Of a DNA stretch of 20,441 bases, positions 8,783-18,426 are shown piece by piece. Location: contig NW_014577386.1 of NCBI RefSeq assembly GCF_000485595.1, positions 279,533-299,973 of the forward strand, written 5' to 3'. The translations under genes and the position numbers were made by a program. Position 1 is the first letter of the stretch, and every line of letters begins with the position of its first letter. Under the pieces are notes generated by a model that was given only the letters and a program-made list of their open reading frames with translations, searched no databases and was not told the DNA's origin. The stretch is from Priapulus caudatus (taxonomy: Eukaryota; Priapulida; Priapulimorpha; Priapulimorphida; Priapulidae).

Positions 8783-11742
8783 GAGATACACTCCTAACTA
8801 ACTCATCTTCTGGGAGGCTGTCAGGTTTTGATTCCTCAAACACGTCATCGCTAGCACCCTCCTCCTGTTGCTCCTCATAGTCCTCCAATAATCGACCGGA
8901 TTCCTCCTGACACTTTGATGATGCAAACCGACTCAGCTGCTGCGACAGGCTCACCTTACCAAGTCTGCTTGACCTCCTATTGGCTCCCACGCCGGAGTCC
9001 TCGGATCTATTGGAGCACGTTGAATTCGTGTGCGACTGGCGAGAGCAAGTTGAAATCGGCGACTGCGATGGCGCACCGGTGGATGGTCCAGTTGAATCAA
9101 GATGGCTTCCTCTGATGAAGGATTTGTGGCGACGAGACTGTCTACCTGCACTTCTAACGCTGCCCTGGTGAAAGCCGGTCTGTGATTGGCTGCTGCTGCT
9201 TGTGGAGCGACGACCTGGGTCAGAATGGACCGTGACCTCGTTTGTGAGGATCAGCTCAGCGACCATCGGTCTCCCGTGAGAGTTGTCGGCAGGTTCAGCT
9301 AAGCTGGATCGACAGCTAGAGGTGGTGCAGTCGTTCTCACTGCAAATAACGTAATAACGAGACGGTTAATGACAAGAATTACGGCGAATCAGACGTAACA
9401 GTCGCACATATGGAAAGTATATGGTTGGTGTAAGATTATTGATATTTGAACAGACATCAGTTTCATGTCTACAACAGGCAAACGTTAATATAGTGCGTCT
9501 TAATGCAGGAGAAATGACAATTTTCTTTGTAATTATTATATATTTCCTTTATGTTATATATTGAGTGCATCAAATATAAGCTACACGGTACTTTATCTGT
9601 GCATATTTACCTCAGCATTGCTCCAGGCGTTATGGACTTACCATCAGGTCTATGTGTTTGTGAGCAGACGGACATCATTGTCTGTAGTTCCTGCTGACAG
9701 CTGCCGAAAAGCCTGGTCGTTCACTGAGGTGCGAGTTTTCCAAGCACTCTGCATCAGTTCATATCTGATGAAATAAATATACTTAATAGCCTGTGCTCTA
9801 AAACTGCCATTGTTCAGTGCAAGGACACTGCGTATTAGTCGAATACTTTATATTACGATTGATTTAACCAGTTGGGAATTACCGTTCAGGTAAAGTTATG
9901 TTTATTGAGTGTATACTTACAGCTGGGTGGAACAGTAGTCTGACTGCTTGAGTCTATTTCCATCCAGAAGATACGGCAGCATGTCTTCTTCCTTAATTCC
10001 CGAATAGAGCTCGTTGCCAAGCGTCGTTATTTCCCATAGCAGTACACCGAACGCCCAGACGTCAGAAGCCTCTGACCGCTGTCCAGTTTGAAGTGTCTCT
10101 GGTGCAGCGGATTGGACGGGAATAGTATGTGTATCTGTGCAAAGAAAGCAGAACATATGTTAGGCCATGTTATCAGATTTCACACGCTAAATAATATCAG
10201 CGTGGAATAACAGTGGTGTAGTTTGTGTATCTGTTTGGAGAGCAGAAAATATAATTATTATTATCAGATTTCGCATTTAATAATTAGACACGGAAAGATT
10301 TAGATCTCTAACAATAGTAATCAGTAACTGCAACAGTCTACATATTTCTCTTGATGATCGAAGGCAGCTTAGGGTTCTGTCAACTTACCTGTGCTAATCT
10401 GGTTTCCCGCTGGGCATATCTGCGCGTGACCAAAGTCACAGAGCTTTACCGTTCCCTGATCTGTTACGAGAATGTTTCTTGCAGTGACGTCACCGTGATT
10501 GAAGCCCTTCTCTGTCACGTACGTCTGCGGGGAGAATAGCACGATGAAGTAGGTCGTATTGCAATTTATCAAAAACTAGTTTAATCGCGGTTTAATCTAT
10601 TTAGTCTATCGCTACCGTAGAACTTCCTTCCCAGACAGGTCGTATATGTACATACAAACGCGTTTTTCCAGTAGATATATTTAGTAATGCGTGAAATGAT
10701 TTGGTTAGGTTCAACGAGGTGATTATTTGGTGATTTATATTATTTATTTGATTTTGTATAATTTAGAAACGTACCATGCCATTGGCAATTTGCCATGCCC
10801 AGCCAAGCAACGTGACTGCAGTTGCTTGGACTTGTTCCTGTCTTCCAAGACTGTCCACACCGGTGTAAATTATAACCATTTTCCCTCCAGTTGACATTAG
10901 GTCTCCTTCAATATGTAGTTTCCTAAAATAAAACAAACAGTTTCTATTTCTGTGGGTGGCACATAGAATAATTAACTATTTTTTTTATAAAATAACAAAG
11001 AATATTCTATAGTAGAAGCAGTTAATACCGTCAGCAAGTTCGGTAATCTTCAGTACACTGCGTAGTATAATAATATGTACTATGAACGTGTCATTCTCAG
11101 ATCGTAGCGCAAAGGTATGGTTAATAATTAACTGATCGGTTTAACCATACGTACCCATGGCAGGTTGCGCAAAGCTTCCACTACAAGCATATTCCGTGAT
11201 GAGTGTGATAGGTTGCACGTCCAGTGAATGCTCCAATGAAGGGCCGAATGCGGTATAGGGTGATGCTTGCCTTCAGCTGCTTCATTCAGCAGATGTTCTC
11301 ATTCATGAGAGCAAGCCTTTGTCCCGGCCATGCTGCGTGTTATCTACACGAAGTAAATCTGTATTAATACTTCATACGTGTGTATTAGGAGACTAGTGGA
11401 TGTATAGAAAGCGTGGAATGTGGTTAGCCACGAAGTTATTGCATTTACATCTAGACGCTATTATAACGATCAGTTTCTCTTTGATAGAAAGTTTGTATCA
11501 TTCATTCAACAAATTGTGAATAGGTCAAGTCGCCTTCACGAGTAAGGTTTTTGTCAAGATTAGTTTAGATAATGTTTTGGTTAGTATCTGACGTTTTACC
11601 TTTGCATGTCTTTACAGCTACAATTCTCTCCCCCGTGCCGGTGCTGGTTGCACGCCGGTCGTGACCATGAAGGATCCATTTTCCAATCGGCTGTGTCCAA
11701 TAGTTAGGCCGCTCGCCGGCTTGCGAACGCTCCATTCATACT
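8778..11742 (-). CDS. Receptor tyrosine kinase: kinase domain and C-terminal tail, frame-disrupted
   Basis: Exons in transcription order are about 11742-11600, 11297-11155, 10922-10775, 10524-10389, 10134-9921, 9764-9642 and 9339-8778. Visible parts are a beta-3 strand with VAVKTCK, the hinge LITEYACSGSF, the alpha-E region LLGWAWQIANGM, the catalytic loop HGDVTARNILV, CDFG, the P+1 loop IPVQSAAPETL, SDVWAFGVLLWEITTLG, and YELMQSAW near the end of the domain. A Ser-rich tail of about 180 residues with acidic patches follows. The usual HRD is HGD, and no clear glycine-rich loop is seen. Family residues need different frames within the exons at 11155-11297 and 9642-9764, so one-base indels are present: either decay or sequence error. 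The upstream transmembrane exon is not visible. It may join the ectodomain at 11938-13725 across the N at 11779. Confidence 0.75.
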
Positions 11743-11778
11743 CTGTGAAATAACGGAGCCAATCAAAGGGCTCCCGTG

Positions 11779-11779
11779 N
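11779..11779. other. Single N, probable assembly join inside the receptor locus
   Basis: Copy A matches copy B up to this base. Copy B then continues to a further fibronectin exon (18886-18982), whereas on the other side of the N the sequence is the kinase-side flank. The second half of a fibronectin-III domain and any transmembrane exon are therefore missing here. Confidence 0.7.
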
Positions 11780-11937
11780 CTTTTCACACGCACTTTTCCA
11801 CTTGCACGCTTTTTACATTTATACATTGTATGGTCAATCTAGCACGTTGCCCATGTTTAAAATGGAACATTATTGAAAATAATTTTCTTGAGATTAGCTT
11901 TGACATAGACGATGTTCATGCACTTACATCTTTCTCG

Positions 11938-13725
11938 CTGGGCACGATGAGAAACTTGGGCTGATGTTCCTCAGCTACACACACAGGATAGGCGCTGTCT
12001 TTGTTGCAGCTCGTTCTTTTCCAGGCTATCGAGTATCCTGCAGAGAAAGTGAAATAACTATATGTATACATAGTTAACCATGTTTTGTGAAACAATCAGT
12101 AAATACGTAACATGTATTGATGACATTAACATACTAATATACGTTCGATAATGCGTGGATGGCGCACGTACCTATGTCACCGGTTGCGGTCGTATCTGTC
12201 TTGTGTTTCCATGTCACTGTGGCATCGAGTCGTGCGTCCCTCGTTGCCACAGCAACGGATATGTCGAGCAGCAGCACTTGCTCGTCTGCTGGGTACTGGC
12301 TGCCCGTTACAGAGAGGATGCCCTTCGAGTCGACGGCCATGATCTGCAGCTGAAACTTGTCGGGGAAGTTGATCTTCTGTAGCCGGTGTTCAATCTCACG
12401 CGTCTGCATGCAGAGAGGACCGTGCAGTTAGACAGCGATAAACAATCAACGACACGATAAGGATTTCATTCCATAACGATAATCTATTCAACGATTTACC
12501 GCGTAGCAAATGCGTCTGAAATCCGTCGATAACGGCAATGAGACAAAGACACTTCGGTAGCGCCGACCGTTAACAGTAAAGAATCAACTCTGCCCACCTG
12601 TACGATTCCCATCCAGTCACTGTGTTCGTTTTCGCGCCACGTCAGCTGGTAGACGACGGCCCTGTCTATAGGCACTCCCTCCGGCTCCCACTGTAGCACT
12701 AGCTCAGTATCGGAGTCCTCCATCTGAACTGCGAGTTTGTTGACGTCCGATGTCGGCAGATGTTGCGTCTCGAAGCACGTGCTCTTCGTGAAAAACGGCA
12801 GGACACTTGGCAACCTTCGTACTAAAAATAACACAAACCATTATATATATTATATTAGCATACTGTTGCATACGTGTGCGTGTGTAGAGAGAGAGAGAGA
12901 GAGAGAGACCTGTTGTAGAAAGCAATGTTCATAATGTCGCGTAGGTTGCTATGGCAGACAACGATGTGATCAAGTCAAGCAACCGCTAGTTTGCTTTTAC
13001 GCGTGCACAAATATGGCAAACGCTAGAACCTTAGAATAATAATATATGTATATATATATATATTAGTTGAGGGTAGCAGACTTACACAAAGTTCTGGGAC
13101 TTTACACATCATTCCCCACACCTGGTAATCCATATAAAGCATAGAGCAGGTCTCCCAGCACTGTAACAGGGAAACACACAATTCGTTATAATTGTTAACA
13201 AAATACAACATGCACACGCGCGCACGCGTAAACTACCTTATAACATTTTACACAAGTATAAAATTTTGATATATTTAATTATGTTTTATTTAAACACATT
13301 TATAATTAATAATAATTAATCTACATTGCACTAACTATCTAATGTAGTTACTCACCATGAAACAGCTTTGGTCGTTCATGCAGGCCTCATCCCCTATATT
13401 AGATTCTGGTATCTGTAAATAGCGAATTAGATTCTGGTACCTATCCACCTATATATATGTAGGCGTACGTATAATTATAGTTACATAGCTATAGCATACA
13501 TAGCTTATATAGTTAGCGCATAATTTTGCCAATACGTCTAATTATGATCCAGATTTTTACGCAGGATTGTATGAAATTAATTATACGTACCAGTTTATCG
13601 ACGCATTCAGCACGGCACCTGGCGACTCCCACATACTTGTGCATGTCCTCTCCTCGGATCATCGGTAAGACGCATGCGGCGAAGAACACGAAAATACAAA
13701 CACTAACTCGAACATAAAACGTCAT
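11938..13725 (-). CDS. Receptor ectodomain copy A: signal peptide, Cys box, fibronectin III (partial)
   Basis: Exons in transcription order are 13725-13591, 13412-13356, 13160-13086, 12821-12598, 12403-12172 and 12037-11938, all with GT..AG borders. Exon 1 starts MTFYVRVSVCIFVFFAACVL, a clear signal peptide, and then enters a Cys-rich box (ARCRAECVDKL, DEACMNDQSCFM, CWETCSMLYM, WGMMCKVPELC) whose spacing resembles the anosmin-type N-terminal Cys region. Exons 4 and 5 form a fibronectin-III fold (VLQWEPEGVPIDRAVVYQLT, then FQLQIMAVDSKGILSVTG). Exons 5 and 6 start a second one (DATVTWKHKT, GYSIAWKRTSC). Relative to copy C, exon 4 has two extra single bases (near 12776 and 12794) that break the frame between the Cys box and the first fibronectin domain. 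The gene is cut at the N at 11779. Kinase exons downstream suggest a receptor tyrosine kinase. Confidence 0.75.
12884..12909. repeat. GA microsatellite in an intron of copy A
   Basis: A GTGTGCGTGTGTAGAGAGAG-type tract lies just 5' of exon 4 on the minus strand. The equivalent tract in copy C (19852-19872) is shorter, so the two copies differ in repeat number. Confidence 0.85.
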
Positions 13726-13865
13726 CGTGAAGCAATTGTACCCGCGTGAGAATAGCTAGTAAATGTAATGCCGAACGTGGATTTCATGCTCGAGTTTGAC
13801 TACGGGGCCACTATATATACCGTAGTGGACCACGTGATCGTACCTGACACACACCGGCAGGGTTC
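13726..13865 (-). promoter_or_regulatory. Putative promoter of copy A with TATA box and E-box
   Basis: A TATA-like box (GTATATATAG on the minus strand, 13811-13820) lies about 90 bases before the ATG at 13725, a plausible spacing for a core promoter plus short leader. A CACGTG E-box lies at 13831-13836. The homologous upstream region of copy B has lost both: TAATAATAG replaces the TATA box and CATG replaces CACGTG. Confidence 0.5.
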
Positions 13866-13876
13866 AGAAGACACTA

Positions 13877-14158
13877 ATGTCACACGCAGTTAGAGCAGCA
13901 AGTGCGCGGACACACTTGACACCCGCTCACTATTGTCGGTGTGATGTCCACGGCGCGCTCGTCTATTGTTTAGACGAGCGGCCATCATTGTTTGACACGT
14001 CACCGCTTTGTTCGGCGGCTTTTGTCACGGTCTCGGGATGTCGTGCAAAGTTTCTGACGAGTACCGATATTTACGCGATTGATGATGCTACAGGTGTCAG
14101 CTGCGTGATATCTTGTGAAACGACGGATGAGTATACCAAGCCGTTTGAAAAGTTCTGA
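13877..14158 (+). CDS. Small divergent ORF next to copy A, unrecognised
   Basis: The 93-codon frame ends in TGA just after 14155. Its C-terminal half reads as protein: SPLCSAAFVTVSGCRAKFLT, then DIYAIDDATGVSCVIS. The IDDATGV pattern resembles the DDxTG segment of OB-fold proteins of the STN1/RPA2 type, but the match is short. It is transcribed away from copy A from the shared promoter region. The inverted region beside copy B (about 16450-16565, minus) encodes a related string (PLCDGFV, KFVTNSDV, DLTGVCCDVSC), which argues for a real ancestral exon. The start is uncertain; the first 45 codons may be leader or intron. Confidence 0.35.
   Translation: MSHAVRAASARTHLTPAHYCRCDVHGALVYCLDERPSLFDTSPLCSAAFVTVSGCRAKFLTSTDIYAIDDATGVSCVISCETTDEYTKPFEKF
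13956..13980. repeat. Hairpin with 9-bp arms
   Basis: CGCTCGTCT and AGACGAGCG are separated by a seven-base loop. It lies inside the small ORF and is absent from the corresponding position beside copy B, so it may be a small insertion. Confidence 0.6.
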
Positions 14159-14596
14159 ACACGCGTGATGCTATGCGAAGAGCATAGTATCCAAATTGCG
14201 TGAACAAGTTTAATAGTATCAAGAAACTGTTATGAACTGTGTCAATTTTACATTATATATTAACTATATATAGTCCTCATTATTTCAAGTTGCAGGCAAT
14301 ATTTCCTCACGCGCTTCAATCAAGAAATGAATTCAACTTTATATACACACAATAAAATTATTATAGATTCGGAATGAACGTCGGATGAAAACAGGGGGGA
14401 AATTACAACTTCTAAAAAGACCCAAATGACCAGGGAGAGAATGGAGACTGAGAAATGGATAAAAGATGTTAGGCTATAATATGAATAGTAAACTAAATGG
14501 GAGTACATAGGAGTTCCCTTGATAACATGTCTACAGCTACACCACTGCACATTATTTAAGTTATTCCTCATAAATTGTTTCAGTATTACCTTAGTA

Positions 14597-14682
14597 TTGT
14601 GTGTATGTGTGTGCATGTGTGAGCTCGTGTGCGCGGGTACGTGTGTATGTATGTGTGCGTGTGTGTGTGCGTGCGTATGTAG
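14597..14682. repeat. GT-rich microsatellite
   Basis: This is a TGTGTATGTGTGTGCATGTG-type tract with interspersed GC steps, ending at a TATGTAG that could act as a splice acceptor for the next segment. Confidence 0.85.
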
Positions 14683-14862
14683 GTGTTTGTGGATGACATG
14701 CAGAACGCCTCACAAACTACTGGTCTGATTACGACCTTACTCGGCATGGGTACACTGCGAGTGCCCGAGATGGTCCAAGCAAATTTTCATTTACAATGTC
14801 CGTCGTTCCGTAAACGCGCAATGAACGGCTGCCGAACCAACTTTCTGAACGCCCTACGCGCG
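14683..14862 (+). CDS. Possible orphan exon, 60 codons, unrecognised
   Basis: An open segment begins right after TATGTAG and ends before GGTACTTCT. It is phase 0 at both ends and exactly 60 codons (VFVDDMQNASQTTG ... FLNALRA). It is more GC-balanced than the surrounding simple sequence, contains two Cys, and is followed by a long C/T-rich stretch that reads like intron. No family is recognised and no partner exons were found, so it may be chance. Confidence 0.25.
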
Positions 14863-14864
14863 GT

Positions 14865-15010
14865 ACTTCTTTCTTTCTTCATTCATCGCCCTTTATCCGA
14901 CGCCGTGACCTCCTGTTCTTTCTCGCCCACTCTCCTCTCCCTCTCTCGCTCTTTCTCCTTCTATCCTTCGCTTCTTCACTCATCTCCAATCGCTCCTTCT
15001 AATGTATTTT
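14865..15010. other. C/T-rich tract
   Basis: Long CTT/TCC-rich pyrimidine sequence on the plus strand. An open frame runs through it, but its Ser/Leu/Pro-rich translation reflects base composition. Confidence 0.5.
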
Positions 15011-15330
15011 TACGTGACCTGTACCTTATCCACCCTTGCCCCTTATTGTTCTTGGAGTGCGCGCTAACTCAACATGAATTATATGATTCTGCAATTTAAA
15101 TATTTCGACAGGAAAATTAACCCCGTTACATACCATCGCCGAAAATTCGCATTACATCGGATATGATTTCCAATATATTGTTGATAATGTTTTCATATAA
15201 CCGTCAAGAATTATGTAATGTTATATTTATATAGCATACTTGTATTTATTATTTGATTTTATTTGGGAGAAGTGAATCAAAGCTAGCTGTTTTCATCGAA
15301 CCTTTTCCCTCGAGCCCCTCCTCTGTGGAG

Positions 15331-15812
15331 GGAACACATGTCGGGTGAGCAAATGTAGAGTGAGCAAATGTTGGGTGAACGAATTTCTAGTGAGCAAATC
15401 TTGAGTGAACGAATGTTGGGTGAGCAAATGTACGGTGAACAAATGTTGGGTGAACGAATGTTGGGTGAGCAAATGTATGGTGAACAAATGTTGGGTAAAC
15501 GATTTTCTAGTGAGTGAGAGCTCGCGCAGCCTGTGAGCAAATGTTGGGTGAACTAATTCTAGTGAGCAATGTTGGTGAACGATGATGTGGTGATGCAATT
15601 GTACGGTGAACATGTTGAGGGTGAACGAATTTCTAGTGAGCAAATGTTGAGTGAACGAATGTGGGTGAGCAAATGTCGGGTTGGATGAGAAAATGTTGGA
15701 TGAACGAATGCCGGGTGAGCAAATGTCTAGTGGGCAAATGTCGGGTGAGCAAATGTTTGGTTAGCGAATGTTGGGTGAGCAAATGTTTGGTTAGCGAATG
15801 TTGGGTGAGCAA
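15331..15812. repeat. Minisatellite with 15-bp unit GTGAGCAAATGTTGG
   Basis: Roughly 28-30 degenerate copies of a 15-bp unit alternate between GTGAGCAAATGTTGG and GTGAACGAATGTTGG types, giving a higher-order 30-bp period. Register slips occur around 15495-15620 and near 15680. Because 15 is divisible by three and the unit lacks stops, open frames appear on both strands: GEQML/GERML pentapeptides on plus, and SPNIC or TQHLL types on minus. These frames are by-products of the repeat, broken by the register slips, and no promoter or splice context supports a gene. Confidence 0.9.
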
Positions 15813-16430
15813 TTTTGCATTTTGAACGGCGATCAACTGATTTCCTATATGTTTCAGTCCAATCACTTATCAATGATATCGATTTTTATGTGATCTTTTC
15901 TGCGGCTATCCGGTCTATTGCATTTTCCCTATTCCAAGGGATTTAACTGATCCGGGCTAGCTACAAAACAAAATATTGGGTATCGATGGTTAATTGTTTT
16001 ATTACTCTAGCGTAACAAGCAATATACTTTTTTATGTGAAATGTGGGTAGCCCGATGCATGTCGTAACTACAGGGAAAATTGTAATATTTTGTCTGCCAT
16101 AACGTTAAATCTGCTGCTCTATGTGTGAAATTACTGCATTACTGTAATATTAGGGTTTATAATACATTTCTAACCGATGTCCACCGCAGACCCCGTCATT
16201 TCGCAAACCATGCATGCAAGCAAAAAAATAGAAAGATGAACGAATTAATTTCTAATGTGCCCTGCGCTATTTTTCACTCACGTTATTCATTCTATTTGCT
16301 ATCTCTAAATAGGTCCATGATTAATTTCAATACTTATTCGCGCAAAATTATGAACACATATAAACACATAGTAAGTAGAAATCGAGAAATGGTGCTTAAT
16401 CTCTCCGTAGTTTGACTCGTGCGCAGAACC
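15813..16430. other. AT-rich spacer between divergent receptor copies
   Basis: I see no gene or clear repeat here. A 96-codon AT-rich open frame near 16125-16415 lacks any recognisable motif. Confidence 0.45.
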
Positions 16431-16451
16431 TTTCAAGCGGCTTACTACTCG

Positions 16452-16565
16452 CACTTCTTTTTACAAGATACGTCGCAGCAGACACCTGTGAGGTCCACAG
16501 TTACGCTGACATCAGAATTCGTCACAAACTTGACAAAGCCGTCGCACAAAGGGATGCCATTGTCA
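16452..16565 (-). pseudogene. Divergent small Cys-rich ORF beside copy B (relative of the ORF at 13877-14158)
   Basis: Read on the minus strand, this segment gives ADNGIPLCDGFV, KFVTNSDVSVTVDLTGV, CCDVSCKKKCE and a TAG stop. It occupies the position that mirrors the small ORF beside copy A, and the two share PLC..xFV, KF(L/V)T, D.TGV.C and a final SC motif. An in-frame TAA just upstream, with no evident acceptor, leaves it without a start. It is either a 3' exon whose 5' part is not recognised or a decayed copy. Confidence 0.3.
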
Positions 16566-17725
16566 GCGCGTAATTAGGTGATGTGCCTGTGCTGCTCTGT
16601 GCAATCGCGTGAGCGCGCGTTGGTGGGACATCACAGCGCATAGTGAGCGGCGTGTCAAGTGTGTCTGCGCACTTGCCTGCTCTAAACTTGTACGTGTGAC
16701 ATTAGTGTCTTCTCGACCCTTGCCGGTATCGTGTGTGTCAGGTACGATACATGGTCCACTACGCGGGTAATAATAGTGGCCCGTAGTAGAACTGAGCATG
16801 AAATCCACGTTTCGGCATTACATTTACTAGCTATTCTCACGTGGGTACGATTGTCTCCGATGACGTTTTATGTTTCGAGTTAGAGGTTGCCAGTATGCGA
16901 GTATGTGGTGACTCGCCCAGGTGCCGTTGCTGACTGCGTCGATAAACTTGGTATTGTGCTTCCTATAATTATTTATTTTATTTTTTATTTATGTATTATT
17001 TATTCATTTAATTTTTTATTATATTTATTATCCTTTCCCACAGGTTTGCGTGGACAATCTATTATTAAAAATCTGACACCATATTGCATTATCCTCGCAA
17101 TTAATAATATAACTAATTATATCGACATCAATACTCGTAGACTGATTTTAATGTGTAGGTAATACCATATTAATCGATTTGATCTACATATTACAGGCAG
17201 CAGAGTCTAACATGGGAGATGAGGCTTGCATGAATGACCAAAGCTGCTTTATGGTAAGTAACAAAATTATTTAGATGCTCTTATCTACTTTAGCAATTAT
17301 TATGTAATATCACATTGTTTCATATTTATGTAAAAATGGTATTTTTCACGCGCACGCATCTGTGTTACATTTTTTTTTACGATATATTGTACCATGATGT
17401 ATTTTATAAATAACGGATAATGTGTCTGCTTCACAGTGCTGGGAAAGTTGCTCTATGCTTTACCTGGATTATCAAGTGTGGGGAATGATGTGCGACGTTC
17501 CAGATCTCTGTGTAAGTCTGCTACCCTCAAGATACCTATAGCTTTTAAATACGCATACACGCAGTTCTATAGTTAACATTAATGTTTTGCTGAGTAATTG
17601 TGTTTGCGTAAACATTGCTTGTAAAAATTTGTAGACGCGTAACTAGATTTTGCTTGATATTGCATATATAGTCGATCTCCTACCACAGCAATGTGACACA
17701 ACAGCATCACGTTCACATCCTGTAA

Positions 17726-17771
17726 CAGTATGTATATATATAATATACATATATATATATATATATATATG
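17726..17771. repeat. TA microsatellite before exon 4 of copy B
   Basis: A GTATATATATAATATACATA tract continues as pure TA repeats. A similar but shorter AT run lies in the corresponding intron of copies A and C. Confidence 0.85.
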
Positions 17772-18366
17772 ATAATTAGTTCTTTTTAGTACGAGGTTGC
17801 CAGTGGTCTGCGCTTGTCACGAAGAGCACGTGTCGAGACGCAGCATCTGCCGACATCGGACGTCAACAAACTCGCAGTTCAGATGGAGGACTCCGATACT
17901 GACCTACTGCTACGGTGGGAGCCGGAGGGAGTGCCTATAGACAGGGCCGTTGTCTACCAGCTGACGTGGCGCGAAAACGAGCACAGCGACTGGATGGGAA
18001 TCGTACAGGTGAGCAGAGTTGATTCTTTAACACGCGGTAAATCGTTGAATAGATTATCCTTATGGAATGAAATCCTTATCGTGTCGTTGATTGTTTATCG
18101 CTGTCTAACTGGGAAGTTTTGCTGTACTGACGTCACCACGCATCCCTCTCTGCATGCAGACGCGTGAGATCGAACACCGGCTACAGAAGATCAACTTCCC
18201 GGAGAAGTTTCAGCTGCAGATCATGGCCGTCGACTCGAAGGGCATTCTCTCTGTAACGGGCAGCAAGTACCCAGCAGACAAGCAAGTGGGTGCTGCTGCT
18301 CGACATATCCGTTGCTGTGGCAACGAGGGACGCACGACTCGATGCCACAGTGACATGGAAACACAA

Positions 18367-18426
18367 GACAGATCATAGATACTAACCCAAGGGGGGTACC
18401 CCTTGGGTTAGTATCTATGGACAGAT
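18367..18426. mobile_element. 46-bp hairpin insertion flanked by 7-bp target duplications
   Basis: Bases 18374-18419 form a near-perfect palindrome. The arms are 21 bases (CATAGATACTAACCCAAGGGG and its complement) around the four-base centre GGTA. It is bordered by GACAGAT at 18367-18373 and again at 18420-18426. Copy A has a single GACAGAT at this point and no insert, so this is a filled site against an empty site. The insert lies in exon 5 of copy B and brings an in-frame TAG. It has no coding capacity and is far shorter than typical MITEs. Confidence 0.9.

Noticed and set aside
8915-9171. Other-frame ORFs over the kinase C-terminal tail
   Set aside because: The minus-strand frame with Ser-rich and acidic composition continues from a kinase exon and splice acceptor. 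The overlapping frames have no such support.
12151-12382. Plus-strand ORFs opposite fibronectin exon 5
   Set aside because: They are antisense to a spliced exon conserved in three copies, with no family similarity of their own.
13023-13217. Longer open frames around the CWETC exon
   Set aside because: The exon borders are conserved at 75 bp in all three copies. The flanking residues come from AT-rich introns.
15331-15812. CRISPR array or pentapeptide-repeat protein gene
   Set aside because: The 15-bp units abut without unique spacers and the DNA is eukaryotic. The open frames are by-products of a stop-free unit, and the register slips break them.
16563-16808. Minus-strand 81-codon ORF upstream of copy B
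   Set aside because: It lies over the decayed promoter region of copy B, and no equivalent frame exists in the homologous region of copy A.
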